Source: Blastobasis lacticolella
Taxonomy: Eukaryota > Arthropoda > Insecta > Lepidoptera > Blastobasidae
DNA: 64,000 nucleotides
Assembly: GCA_905147135.1 (NCBI GenBank)
Contig: LR990059.1
Span: 13,291,001-13,355,000, forward strand
Direction of reading: 5' to 3'
Shown in pieces: positions 34,214 through 45,017 of this stretch. The position numbers and the translations under genes were made by a program. Within the stretch, counting starts at the first letter, position 1. Each line of letters starts with the position of its first letter. The notes below the pieces were generated by a model, which was not told the origin of the DNA, made no database searches, and worked only from the letters and a program-made list of their open reading frames with translations.

Positions 34214-36085
34214 CTCACTGCATACGTGTCTCCTAGGGATTGTTTCTTATTTATGTAAATGATTTGCCGTACTTTGTAAAAGATACTCATGAAATTGTTT
34301 TGTTAGTTGATGATACATCTTTAGTGTTTAAAATTAAAAGACAACAATTAACATATATTATGACGACGTGAAAAAAGCTATTTCAGAAGTGGTAAACTGG
34401 TTTACGGTTAATAATTTATTACTGAATGGCAAAAAGACAAAATGTTTAAAATTATCCTTGCCAAATGTTAGATCAGTAGGTACCTACTAATATACAAGTA
34501 AGGGCCGAAAATTTGGATATTGTTGATTCCACAGTATTTTTAGGCTTTACTCTAGATAGTAGATTACAATGGGGTCCACACATTGATAAATTGGCGAAAA
34601 GGCTAAGTTCTGCAGCATATGCTGTAAAAAAGAAACGAGGTTATTCTGATGAGGCTACAGCAAGATTAGTTTACTTAAGTTATTTCCACAGCATTATGAC
34701 TTATGGCATACTGCTGTGGGGACACGCTGCCGACTGGCATAATGTATTTGTACTGCAGAAAAGGGCTATTCGCGCGATTTACCAATTGGGACCTAGAACT
34801 TCACTTAGAGATAAATTCAAGAATGTTGACATTATGACAATGCCATCACAATACATATGTGAGAACTTGATCTATGTTCATAAAAATATACACTTGTTTA
34901 TGAAGAACAGTGATGTTCATAGTAGAAATACTAGAAATAAAGATAAACTTGTTACTGGTTCTTGTCGTCTGGCCAAAGTCCACAAATCATTTGTTGGTCA
35001 ATGTGTACGCTTTTATAATAAGGTTCCAACAGATATACAGATATACAGAATTAGTCATTGAATAAATTTAAAGCCACTATAAAAATCAAATTATGTCATA
35101 AAAGTTATTATAGTATATCTGAATATGAAAATGACAAACGTCCATGGGACTGAACTGCTGTTCTATACAGGTATTTACTTTTAAGATAGTATATAGGACA
35201 AATAATGTATTAGTACATAAGAAATTAAAAAAAAATGATTTAACGTAGGCTCTGTGGGTTTCTTGCCGTTTCTTGGAAGCGGCGTTACATTTCCTTCCTT
35301 TCCCACACATAGTGACTTCTGCCTGCGGTAGGGTAGGGGTAGGGTAGTAGTTAAAGTAGGGGTAGGGTAGGGGTAAGATAGTGGTAGGGTAGGGGTAAGA
35401 TAGTGGTAGGGTAGGGGTAAGATAGTGGTAAGGTAGAGGTAGGATAGTGGTAGGGTAGGGGTAAGATAGTGGTAGGGTAGGGGTAAGATAGTGGTAAGGT
35501 AGAGGTAGGATAGTGGTAGGGTAGGGGTAAGATAGTGGTAGGGTAGGGGTAAGATAGCGGTAGGGTAGGGGTAAGATAGCGGTAGGGTAGGGTTAAGGCA
35601 GTAGGAGAATATGGTAGGGGTAAGCTAGGGGTAGGGTAGGGATAGGATAGAGTAGGGTGGGAGCAGCTACCTATCACATGCAGCATGTGTAATGCACGCT
35701 CACTTAAAAGTCTGTCTGGCGGTGGCGTGGGGGCCGGGTCGCTCTTTTCCCGCAAATATGGTTGAATTGGACGATGGCTGGACCCTGCGTTATACTCGTG
35801 AACGGGTGCTGCCTTGGTAGACTGGCTTACTCTTGCTGTAGTTTTAGGCGGGTTTTCTTAATTTTACTAGACATATTTATATAATATATTGAGCGCGGTG
35901 CGGCTTTGCCTCTCATTGCCGGGCACGGTCCGGTCGTGACTGGCGTGGGGTAAGTTTGCTGCTTCCATAGGGCGGCCAGCGTGTCACTGTGTGCTTCCTT
36001 CCTACTTTCCTACCCCCCTCCTTTTTGACGATTGAAAGAGATATTTAATGTCTTAATCAATAAATAAATTTTGAATTTTGGGTGT
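34214..36085 (+). pseudogene. 5'-truncated LINE, CR1/L2-like, same family as 37,630-41,905
   Basis: Begins inside the RT at LIYVNDLPYFV and DDTSLVFKI (about 34,225-34,335), with frame breaks. It is then open from 34,513 to 35,061 (STVFLGFTLDSRLQWGPHID, SYFHSIMTYGILLWGHAADW, TRNKDKLVTGSCRLAKVHKS), matching residues 770-950 of the 964-residue protein. The catalytic core is lost. Its 3' UTR shares GGTTGAATTGGACGATGGCT with 41,278 and is expanded by a minisatellite at 35,327-35,661. Confidence 0.8.
35327..35661. repeat. G-rich minisatellite (22-bp unit, 66-bp higher order)
   Basis: Tandem repeats of GGTAGGGTAGGGGTAAGATA-type units. Variants recur every third unit, giving a 66-bp higher-order period. 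One strand is G-rich with many GGG runs, so quadruplex formation is possible. Long frames across it are repeat artefacts. Confidence 0.85.
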
Positions 36086-36249
36086 CCAGATTTTGTATTA
36101 TTGAAGCTAAAAACTAGAAAGCTGTGACCCGGTATACAAAAGTAAGACCGTCATCGATTAAATATTATGTAGTGTGAAATAAGGTACTTCTGACAACAAA
36201 ATTGGCCCCGAAGGCTTTTAAATGTTAATTAAGTGAACCTAAGTATATA

Positions 36250-36660
36250 TGTATAGGTACTATTATTGCATTCATACATTACATACAACACTCACGCCCG
36301 TGTCCCATAGGGGTAGGCAGAGACTATCGAGTACCCCAAGCTACGATCCTAACACACCACCTTTGCCTCTTCCACATTTATACATATTTTTACGCCGGTT
36401 GAGGGTACTTACTTGGAGCTGGTCATTTAGTTGATCAGTATAACGTCCTTCTTGGGCGCTCTTTCAACTCTTCAATTTACATTCATACGATAGATACCAT
36501 TCGTTATCTGTTTTTCTTCCATCCTTTCCACATGTCGAAACCATCTCAGCATACCTCTTTCAATACTCTTTCATAATCTTTACGAACTTTTATGATATTA
36601 CTCCTCATTTTATCACTTTTTATGATGACCTCACACTCCGTATATAATACATTTAATACC
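36250..36660 (-). pseudogene. RTE-like LINE C-terminal fragment
   Basis: On the minus strand the segment near 36,400-36,560 reads LRWFRHVERMEEKQ and NGIYRMNV, followed by RVERAPKKD. This is the usual C-terminal block of a second RTE-like reverse transcriptase (RWFGHVERM type). The flank contains CCCGTGTCCCATAGGGGTAG, a frequent lepidopteran repeat. It is short and broken. Confidence 0.5.
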
Positions 36661-36734
36661 TATATTGTTTTTTTTATTACATTCCTTTAGACATGGAATC
36701 ATGAACAGAATGGCACAGATCTATCATTACTCTT

Positions 36735-37190
36735 CGGGAACAAGAGTTCTGAGATCAATAGTTTCCAAGTTATTACACTTTTACGTTTGACAGCTGTCAT
36801 CTAAAATATAGATCGCGACGAAAACTATCATTTCCCTTTAGCAGCGAGTGTTCTAGGACCTTAAGTTTCCGAGTTATAACTCTATTAAGTTTGACAGCTG
36901 TCATCCGAAATGTAGATCTCGACGAGTACTATAATTTCTCTTTAGAAACTAGTATTCTAGGACCACTAGTTTCCAAGTTATAACTATTTTAAGTTTGACA
37001 GCTGTCATCCGAAATGTAGATTTTGATGAGTACTATAATTTATCTTTAGAAACTAGTATTCTAGGACCACTAGTTTCCGAGTTATAACTATTTTAAGTTT
37101 GACAGCTGTCATCCGAAATGTAGATTTTGATGAGTACTATCATTTCTCTTTAGAAACTAGTATTCGAGGATTAATAGTTTCCTAGTCATA
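36735..37190. repeat. 104-bp tandem repeat, about four copies
   Basis: The palindromic core GACAGCTGTC recurs at 36789, 36893, 36997 and 37101, exactly 104 bp apart. Surrounding sequence (TTTCCGAGTTATAACT, GAAACTAGTATTCTAGGA) is repeated with few changes, and the last two copies are the most alike. Confidence 0.88.
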
Positions 37191-37629
37191 ACAATTTGAA
37201 GCTTGCTGTACGCTCAATTTGCGTCGCTTCGGTGGTTTCATTAATCTTGAAATCATTGCTATTTTCTGAGTTCTTGGCCGATTTATTTGATTTTAGTCTC
37301 AAACAATGGACCGGATTAGGCGCACTGTACCACCAGCTCAAAACACCAACTCAGGATTTTATTGCGTTTTGCGACTTTTTACAATTAATGGCGCAAAATA
37401 TGAAACACGCACATTGCCACAAACGCAAAACACCAACCCGGGACTTGTGAAATTTTTGCAATCAAAATGGCGCGCAGTACAACAACAGGCCGACATTTCC
37501 TTTCTTATCATTACCTTCACTATCCTGGGTACAAGTTCGAACCTAAGTTCTTTCTTCACGCTGGTGTTTGCCTATTCGTCAAATTATTAGTCACCACATT
37601 AGTGACAACTTAGGTTGATGTTGTTATAA
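37191..37629. other. Spacer, no gene recognised
   Basis: Short frames only. Two similar CAAAACACCAAC stretches (37,340 and 37,427) suggest a local duplication. No family was recognised. Confidence 0.35.
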
Positions 37630-38226
37630 TATTTTGTAAGTCTTTCTGGTACTCACAATGATAGTGCTAAGAGAGATTTCATTCTATATTCCGATTCGCT
37701 TGGCAAAGGCATGGGCATATTAATAAGTAATGATGTCAATACATCTGTTTGTAATCATTGTTTGCCAAACCGATCATTTAATGAGATAATAAATGTAGCT
37801 AGTCAACAATGTAATGAAGACCGTACCAATATTATAGTAATGGTCGGAAATAGCATGGGAATAACTAGAAATGATATCGTAGAGAGTTTTCAAAAAATTC
37901 AGTCCCATAATTTTAATAAAATTACTTTGTGTGCTTTCCCATACACAAATAATGACCCTAAGTTAAATAGACGTATTCATAGACTGAATACATGTTTATA
38001 TAATTTGACTCGTTATAGTAACGCATTTACATTTTTTGACATCAACAAATTTGTTGGCAACATTATTTGTACAAATGATACATTGTATCTCAAGCAAAAG
38101 GACAAAAAGTATATTACTACATTGTTAGCTTATAATATTAATTGTTATAACAATATTAGCGTAAGTAGGATTGACCAGGGCTCCTGCATGTTATCATCTA
38201 AGGACAAAGGATGCTCTTTAAACTAG
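37630..38226 (+). pseudogene. LINE ORF1 remnant with SGNH/esterase-like domain
   Basis: This frame is open from just after a TAA at 37627-37629 to the TAG at 38224-38226. It begins without a Met (FILYSDSLGKGMG, residues before the first ATG at 37711), so the 5' part of ORF1 is lost. Block I of an SGNH hydrolase is visible as YSDSLG, followed by IIVMVGNSMGI where these proteins have a G-x-N-D block, and LCAFPYTNN further on. Esterase-type ORF1 proteins are known in CR1/L2-group LINEs. It overlaps the ORF2 start by 16 nt. The element is probably 5'-truncated and this protein not made. Confidence 0.55.
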
Positions 38227-41105
38227 ATTTTAAGACAAAAGAAAAGCCCAAGAATTGTTTACGATTAATTCATCAAAATATACAAGGTTTTTCTGGCAAA
38301 GAACATGAAATAGAATTATATTTAAAGAAAACTCCTGTAGAAGTTTTATGTTTAACTGAGCACTGGCTGAGGGAATCTGACATGTCATTTAATTTATTTA
38401 ACTATAATATAATTAGTTGTTTTAATCGAAAATCTATTTCCCGTGGTGGTTCATTAATTGCAGTACGGCAAAATATTAAATCGAAAGACCGGAAAGATGT
38501 TTCTGGCCTCTCAGTTGAACATAAGATTGAGTTATCCTGCGTGGAGCTAGAAAAGTGCATCATACTTTGTGTGTATAGGCTACCATACAATGAAAACTAT
38601 GAGATTTTTGAAAAAACTATGGAACAAGTTTTAGAAAGACTTTGTACGTGTAAAAAAAAGGTAATCGTTTGTGGAGACTTTAATGTTAATTTACTAGAAA
38701 AAACAACGTTTAGTAAGAGAATAATAAGCTTATTTTGTAGTTTTAATCTTAATTATGTATTTTTAGAGCCGACACGATGCACAGAATCATCAGCGACTTG
38801 CATCGACAATGTATTCTGCTGTTGCGAGGTCAACGAAAAGGCTATTATAAATTTTACAAGATCTGACCATAGTGGACAATTCGTTGTTTTTGATTTTACG
38901 GAACAATGTAATATCAATGAAATAATTACAAGACCAATTACTCAAAGGAGAATTGAACACTTCAAACAAGCCTTATCAGAGACCATTGCCGGCCTTTCTC
39001 TTAATTCTCATGACCCAAACATTCTATTTTCTGATATGTTCAATTCTGTCAATAATGTTTATCAAAGTGTTTTTACGCAAAAAAGAATAAAAAGTAACTG
39101 TAAATCTAAATTTAGTGATTGGGCTACTTTAGGTATCCGCAAAAGCAGATATAGAATGTTTGAACGATACGGTCAGCGAGCTTATTGCCATGATAAAGAT
39201 TTTGTAGAATATGTCAAAAAATATTCAAAAACGTTTAAGAAAGTTTGTCTAATTGCAAAATCACAGCATTATAAGAAAATTATAAGTTCGTCTTCAAACA
39301 AGGCTAAGACTGTGTGGAATGTAATAAATAAGGTGGCAGGGAAAACAAAGCCTCGTGATACACATTATGAAATCAAAACAGAAACCGGAATTAGTACCGC
39401 AAATAAAGAAGTGGCAGAGTTGTTCCAAACATTTTTTACCGAAATACCGATTAAAACTACCTCGCTGCTAAACTCGCGCCCAATTAGTGCAGAAAACTTG
39501 TTAAAAGAAAATATAGGTGCCTGTGAAAATGGCTTTTGTTATTCCGAAGTAGACGCTAAAACTATCATTAAAGCTTTTAAAAGCATTAAGTTGAAAAATA
39601 CGGAAGATATTTGGGGAATGTCAGTTAGAGTTATAAGTACTGTTGTTGATATTTTAGCACCATATTTAGCTTACATTTTTAATGCTTGCGTTGAAGTAGG
39701 TGTTTTCCCCGACCTCATGAAAATCAGTAAAGTGGTGCCATTATTCAAATCAGGTTGTAAAAATAGTTTGAATAATTTTAGACCGGTATCCATCCTGCCC
39801 GTTTTCAGTAAAATCTTTGAAAAAATCATGTTAAGTCAAATGATTGTGCACTTTAACAGTAATAAATTATTTCATCAACAACAATATGGCTTCACAAAAG
39901 GCCGCAATACTACCGAAGCTGGTATTAGCCTCATTCAACAAATTTTTGGCGCTTGGGAAGAACATCATAATGCAGTAGGTGTTTTTTGCGATTTGTCTAA
40001 AGCATTTGATTGTGTAAATCATTCAACACTATTACTAAAATTAAAACATTACGGTTTTACGCATGATAGTCTTGAAATGATGAAATCATACTTAGAAGGT
40101 AGAGTTCAAAAAGTAAATGTAAATGGCGAGTTATCTGCGGGTGGGAAAGTAAGCATTGGAGTGCCACAAGGATCTATATTGGGGCCGTTTCTCTTTCTTG
40201 TATATATAAATGACCTTCCATACATGGTGCAGAATATTGCTGGTATAGTCTTGTTTGCTGACGACACTTCACTGATATTTAAAATTAATAGGAAAGATAA
40301 TAATATAGACGAAGTAAACTGTGTTCTTCAGAATGTGCTTCATTGGTTTACGATTAATAACTTAGTCTTAAACTCTAAAAAAACTAAATGCGTTCATTTT
40401 TGCCTCCCTAATGTACAAAGTAATCAATGTAATGTTATATTAGATAAAACGCAACTTGAGTTGGTAGAGAAAACTACTTTCTTAGGCGTTAATATAGATT
40501 CAAAAATTCAATGGGGCCCACATATTGAATCATTGGCTAGTAGGTTAAGTTCGGCTGCATTTGCCGTGTGGCGAATAAGGAGGCTAACGTATGTGAATAC
40601 AGCTAGATTAGTTTATTATAGTTATTTTCATAGTATTATGTCATACGGCATCATACTATGGGGCAAGTGTGCTGATAGTGACATCATTTTCAAACTACAA
40701 AAGCAAGCTGTAAGAGCAATATATGGATTACGTCGACGTGATTCGCTCAAAGAATTGTTTAAAGAAATTGATGTATTGACTTTCTCAAGTCAATATATAT
40801 TTGATAATATTATGTATGTTAGAAAGCATATTACCCAATTTGCTAAAAATACTGATATTCATAATGTCAATTTAAGAAACAAAAATAAACTGGTAACACC
40901 GTTGTTCAGACTAAGTAAAGTAAATTCATCTTTCATGGGTAACTGTATAAGATTTTATAATCATATTCCTGAATGTATTATTAATTTGCCTGAATTACAA
41001 TTTAAAGATAAGGTGAAAACAACTTTAATGAAAAAAGCCTATTATAAAATTGATGAATATATCAATGACAAAAATGTATGGTGTACTACTAGCTCTTCGA
41101 AATAG
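38211..41105 (+). CDS. CR1/L2-group LINE ORF2: endonuclease and reverse transcriptase (intact)
   Basis: 964 residues with no interruption. The APE-type endonuclease occupies about 16-230: N23 in HQNIQGF, E50 in LTEHWL, D156 in GDFNVN, and SDH at 218-220. The reverse transcriptase lies at about 500-770: VVPLFKSG, NNFRPVSILPVFSKIFEKIM, QYGFTKGRNTTEA, CDLSKAFDCVNH (593-604), GVPQGSILGPFLF (650-662), FADD (682-685), and FLGVNIDSKIQWGPHIE. There is no RNase H. It nicks the target and reverse-transcribes the element RNA. AT-rich codons resemble the host, unlike the Jockey-type element. The ATG at 38211 overlaps the ORF1 remnant by 16 nt. The clade (Daphne/CR1/L2-like) is inferred from the esterase-type ORF1 and motif style. 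A truncated relative lies at 34,214-36,085. Confidence 0.88.
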   Translation: MLFKLDFKTKEKPKNCLRLIHQNIQGFSGKEHEIELYLKKTPVEVLCLTEHWLRESDMSFNLFNYNIISCFNRKSISRGGSLIAVRQNIKSKDRKDVSGLSVEHKIELSCVELEKCIILCVYRLPYNENYEIFEKTMEQVLERLCTCKKKVIVCGDFNVNLLEKTTFSKRIISLFCSFNLNYVFLEPTRCTESSATCIDNVFCCCEVNEKAIINFTRSDHSGQFVVFDFTEQCNINEIITRPITQRRIEHFKQALSETIAGLSLNSHDPNILFSDMFNSVNNVYQSVFTQKRIKSNCKSKFSDWATLGIRKSRYRMFERYGQRAYCHDKDFVEYVKKYSKTFKKVCLIAKSQHYKKIISSSSNKAKTVWNVINKVAGKTKPRDTHYEIKTETGISTANKEVAELFQTFFTEIPIKTTSLLNSRPISAENLLKENIGACENGFCYSEVDAKTIIKAFKSIKLKNTEDIWGMSVRVISTVVDILAPYLAYIFNACVEVGVFPDLMKISKVVPLFKSGCKNSLNNFRPVSILPVFSKIFEKIMLSQMIVHFNSNKLFHQQQYGFTKGRNTTEAGISLIQQIFGAWEEHHNAVGVFCDLSKAFDCVNHSTLLLKLKHYGFTHDSLEMMKSYLEGRVQKVNVNGELSAGGKVSIGVPQGSILGPFLFLVYINDLPYMVQNIAGIVLFADDTSLIFKINRKDNNIDEVNCVLQNVLHWFTINNLVLNSKKTKCVHFCLPNVQSNQCNVILDKTQLELVEKTTFLGVNIDSKIQWGPHIESLASRLSSAAFAVWRIRRLTYVNTARLVYYSYFHSIMSYGIILWGKCADSDIIFKLQKQAVRAIYGLRRRDSLKELFKEIDVLTFSSQYIFDNIMYVRKHITQFAKNTDIHNVNLRNKNKLVTPLFRLSKVNSSFMGNCIRFYNHIPECIINLPELQFKDKVKTTLMKKAYYKIDEYINDKNVWCTTSSSK

Positions 41106-41905
41106 GAAGTTATTTATAAATTTACAATTTTGTTAATTGGGTGAGGATGATTTGATGTGTAATAGTCATTGAATAACAAATCTTTTTTTAATGTGTACGG
41201 CATTGGCAGCGCATGCTCACTTAAAAGTCTGCCTGGTGGTGGCATGGGGGTCGGGTCGTTCTCTTCCCTCAAATATGGTTGAATTGGACGATGGCTGGGC
41301 CCTGCGTCATGCTCGTGAACGGGTGCTGCCTTGGTGGACTGGCCTGCTTTTGCTGTGCCATTTTTTGTTTTTGAATTTATTTTTATTTTTAGTTATCTTG
41401 ACCGATTTGTAGAGGTTCACATCATATTCCAATCAAAACAGGCTCCCTCAAATTAAATTGACAAATGTATCAATGCAATGTAATCATATTTAAATGTACC
41501 TGTGGGTTTCTTGCCGTTTCTTTTTCCCACAGATGGTCATTTTCCTAACTGAAGCGGCATACTGACAGACAGACGACATTCTTTTTACTTATTTGTTCCG
41601 AGCTCAGGGGGCGACGCGGGTAGGCCGGCTGGTGCGTGCGGGTGTTCGCGCCGGCGGGCTGGCTGGGGCCGGGCGCGCGCTGCACATGATTCGCCTAGGC
41701 GGTTATGTGCGTGGCGCGTATCGGTGCCCGGGGTCTCGCCGGAGTAAGCCCTCGTACGCGCTGATCGGTCTGCATGCGTCGCCCCCTTACCTGGATGAGC
41801 TCGCTTAACTTCCCTTTGTTTTCCGTTAGATTTTTGACTTTTGAAAAGAGATTAATTAACGTAATCCTAATTCAATAAATACTTTTTCATTTTCATTTTC
41901 ATTTT
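41106..41905 (+). mobile_element. 3' UTR and tail of the CR1/L2-like LINE
   Basis: Non-coding 800 bp with blocks shared with the truncated copy (GCTCACTTAAAAGTCTG at 41,215 and 35,698; TGTGGGTTTCTTGCCGTTTC at 41,501 and 35,256). It includes a GC-rich part (41,600-41,800) and ends in a short CATTTT repeat at about 41,884-41,906, the kind of tail used by LINEs without poly(A). Confidence 0.6.
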
Positions 41906-41906
41906 C

Positions 41907-42540
41907 TGAAAATCACAAGCCACTTTATATTTTCGCAAACTGACTTGCAGTTCCGAAGATATTTAGGCTTTAACGAGGGAAATTCGAAATTTTCGGCCCA
42001 AATACACACTCATGCAGAGAAAGAATAGAGGCGACTGACGTAAGTTAGGTATCAAAATTATAAGTACCTACTGTTGGTGGAAGGGCACTGAGTGACTCTA
42101 TTACCTGACACCTGGTTTCCTGGGCTTGGTTGAGCGGTACGTGATATAATGGTATGCCGAAAGTTCATTAGATTTTTACATACTAATGGATTCCATGTCA
42201 AAAATAGTCGTGACAGGGTACTGAGACACTTTATAATTATTATATAAATTATTCCTTCAATAACGCATACATTTTCCAAATTAGAGCCAGAACTGAAAGT
42301 TCGTCCCAACACTAGTTTATATAGTAGCATGACGGGGGGACTATTGCCTAACTCAGTTGCAAACTGAATTTGACATTAGATAATTCTACACTACGTCATC
42401 TACGTTGGCCACTAGCCATAGCGTCTACAAAATTAAAGTAGTGTAAGATTTTTATATGACAAATTCAGTTTTTCAGTGAGTTAGCCAATAGCCCCCCAGC
42501 AATGACGAATAAAACCAGACGGCTGGCAATGTGGTTATGG
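41907..42540. other. Intergenic, no gene recognised
   Basis: No supported coding region. An inverted pair, CTAACTCAGTTGCAAACTGAATTTG (split view: CTAACTCAGTTG at 42,349 and AATTCAGTTTTTCAGTGAGTTAG at 42,464), brackets about 140 bp and may be a small MITE. Confidence 0.35.
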
Positions 42541-42554
42541 TTTCTGTGGCGATG

Positions 42555-42610
42555 ATAGAATAGAATAGAATAGAATAGAATATTTATTTGCTTTCATGGT
42601 TACAATGATA
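42555..42610 (-). repeat. LINE tail: AATAG pentanucleotide repeat
   Basis: Five AATAG units followed by TATTTATTTGC. Read on the minus strand this is the GCAAATAAATA-(TTCTA)n end of a LINE 3' tail. Confidence 0.4.
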
Positions 42611-42739
42611 GGTCTTAAGATAGGCCATGAGCGTGCCGATTGACAGCCGATTATCCATATTATTATTATATACTACCTGTTGCCCGCGACTACATCCGCG
42701 TGGGCCTCTGAATACAAACAAAATACCTATCCTTCAATG

Positions 42740-43020
42740 ACAATTTAAAATTAACCATACATCTCGGCGATAATGTCCCGGTTGTGGTCTCGCGCGCAAG
42801 GGCCCGGGGTCCGTCTTGATCCATGATTTGGCAGATCAGGCAATTATAGTGGAGCAACCGCCATCTGACCACCGTGACTCTGTTAACAAGGGAACCTGAC
42901 CAGATTGGACATTCCTGGGGCCTGAACGTGCATATTGCTTCACGCTGTTTCCCTCACCGCAAGGATACTGGTTAGTGTTCAACTAATGTATATAACTTAT
43001 AAAGAGCATTGGTGCGGTAT
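42740..43020 (-). repeat. tRNA-derived SINE, body
   Basis: Minus-strand copy of the SINE body: AAGGGCCCGGGGTCCGTCTT, CAATTATAGTGGAGC, GGGAACCTGACCAGATTGGA, TTTCCCTCACCGCAAGGATA. Confidence 0.6.
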
Positions 43021-43029
43021 TGAACGCGG

Positions 43030-43285
43030 TAGCCTGTACGTGATATCGCATTCAACCTACACGAGTACTTTTTTCGATGCTATGGCCACATCTTGCGCAG
43101 ACCGGTAAGTTACGTGGGGAACAGATGTCTGGCCACCCTCTCCAGGTACGAGAAGGAGAAATCGGCCCAAGAGTGACGTGCGTTTCAACAGACTCACTAC
43201 TGAGGGTGTCAAAGACCGTGCAAAGTCAACTAAGAAGAGCTAAAAGTTGGACGAAGCGCAACCGAGATTTAAAGCAAATATTATG
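43030..43285 (+). pseudogene. LINE C-terminal scrap
   Basis: Reads YGHILRRPVSYVGNRC and RYEKEKSAQE, like the end of an RTE-type reverse transcriptase, with stops. It sits between two SINE pieces. Confidence 0.35.
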
Positions 43286-43289
43286 GTGA

Positions 43290-43430
43290 TTTCTCTCACC
43301 GTAAGGGTATAGGTTAATGTTCAACTGTACATAACTCAGAAAAGAGTCATTGGTACATAGTGGAACTGGGGTTTGTACCCAGTATTTCAGGGACCCCTTA
43401 ACTATTAGGCTACCGACACTCTCATCATCA
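43290..43430 (-). repeat. tRNA-derived SINE, 5' part
   Basis: CTCACCGTAAGGGTATAGGT, TCAGAAAAGAGTCATTGGTA and a decayed tRNA-like head (GGGGTTTGTACCCAG). Possibly the other half of the SINE at 42,740, separated by the LINE scrap. Confidence 0.45.
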
Positions 43431-45017
43431 TCGTACTTCTCGGATTACTCTTATCGAATCTTAAACTTTATTCGCCCAGTATTCGGAGATACATACAGCC
43501 TTTGGATTGGCCTCGAACAAGACTAATGAACATACTGACTCAAATGTAACGCAGTTGAACTGGTAATTTAGGAGAATAGAGTGTGTTGGGAGCCCGCATA
43601 CACTTAAGAAGTTTAGTTATTATACGTACCTACCTACATTTACCTGACTCACCTAATTGACGTCAGAATTAACCTTAAATGATCTGAACCTTTAAACTAT
43701 CGAGTATACAAATGTAAGCAAGAAAGTAGCAATTGTACTCTATTTTTTTAACATTAAAGTACTGGAATGCTGTTCTCCATTCTCATTGGTTACAAGTCAG
43801 CGTTCACATCAAACACACATTCCCCACTTTCCGGTATTCAAATGAATTGAAATTTTGCATACATATAAAATAAATGACAGTAGAATATAATGGTATTACT
43901 GAGCTGAACTACTCTCGATGACAATCGGCTCCGAGACTGTTCAACGTCGAACGTCGAACAATCGTCATGGACACGGGACGACGGATCGTCGTGTCCTAGA
44001 CAAGTAGATAAACTAAACAAGTTCCTTCTTATCTAACATTTGACTTAATTATTATTTGATATTATAATACTAATTTAATTCTTGACAATTTCGAATCATG
44101 ATAATTTGATACTATTGAATTAATTGTTTTTTAACATTGACATCAACTATTAGTACTTAATTCTATTCATGAAACTATTTTAAATGACGATGTATGAGTA
44201 TTACTACGAATAAATGAATATGAATAATATGAATATACGCACGACTAAACATCTCATAAATAACCCATAGTTTGTTTATACATTAGCGACAAGCACTTGG
44301 CCATGTTTTTGTGCAGCTGAGTATAAGATAAGATAAACTATGATGCAGTAGTATTTTATATATAGATCTTCTAGTTTGAGCACATCTGTTTCACGCATCA
44401 TTAATTGACATTGTGGCTCTCTCCTCTTAAAAGGAGTTTTTTCTTTCCTCATTGCATCATAGTTACAAGGATCATTTGGCATTTGGATGAGGGCGTGAGT
44501 GTCAAATATCAACTCCAGCTGTCTGTCAAAAGTGACGCTGTACAAGATGGCAGCGTTAATTCTGATTTCGGCCTATAGCAAACAATGAAAGAATACGATG
44601 AATTTAGGACAATTTCAATAGCATATAATAATGTGGGATACCGAACCCGTGGGTCACTGGAAGACCCGCCACCACCCATGGCCATCTCGCGAGGCCGAAA
44701 CGCAAGGTGCGCCAGGGTATCTATTTACGTGCGCCATTGTACAAATTATAATTTGGTAGTCCCTTCTGTACTCACACTCTCCTTTATGGAGTACGGCTAT
44801 GTGATGTGAGGCAATAAATAAAGACTTCTTCTTTCTTCAATGGATGAGCAGCTAGTTACACCTCTTGACTCGTCGATGGTCGAATGAGAAGTGTTCGTTG
44901 CGACCGCGCGCCGAATGACGTCTTCATAGTATTTTCAGCTATCCGCAAGGTGGCGCTTCCATTGACGTTGCGTTTCTTAGATAAATGATGACTAGGCTCA
45001 TGCCCCTCTCCTACATA
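43431..45017. other. Intergenic, one unrecognised 89-codon frame
   Basis: No gene was recognised. A minus-strand frame of 89 codons (44,545-44,276, containing FDRQLELIFDTHALIQMP) could be an exon scrap but has no known motif. A plus-strand block near 44,650-44,820, ending in AATAAATAAAG, looks like a retroposon 3' end. Confidence 0.3.

Noticed and set aside
35327..35661. Possible CRISPR array
   Set aside because: The repeats are contiguous with no unique spacers, and the host is a eukaryote.
35351..35755. 134-codon Pro/Tyr/Leu-rich frame on the minus strand
   Set aside because: It is a translation of the minisatellite. There is no start context or domain outside the repeat.
44276..44545. 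89-codon minus-strand frame as a real gene
   Set aside because: No motif, no second copy and no splice context convincing enough. Kept only as a note in the intergenic entry.
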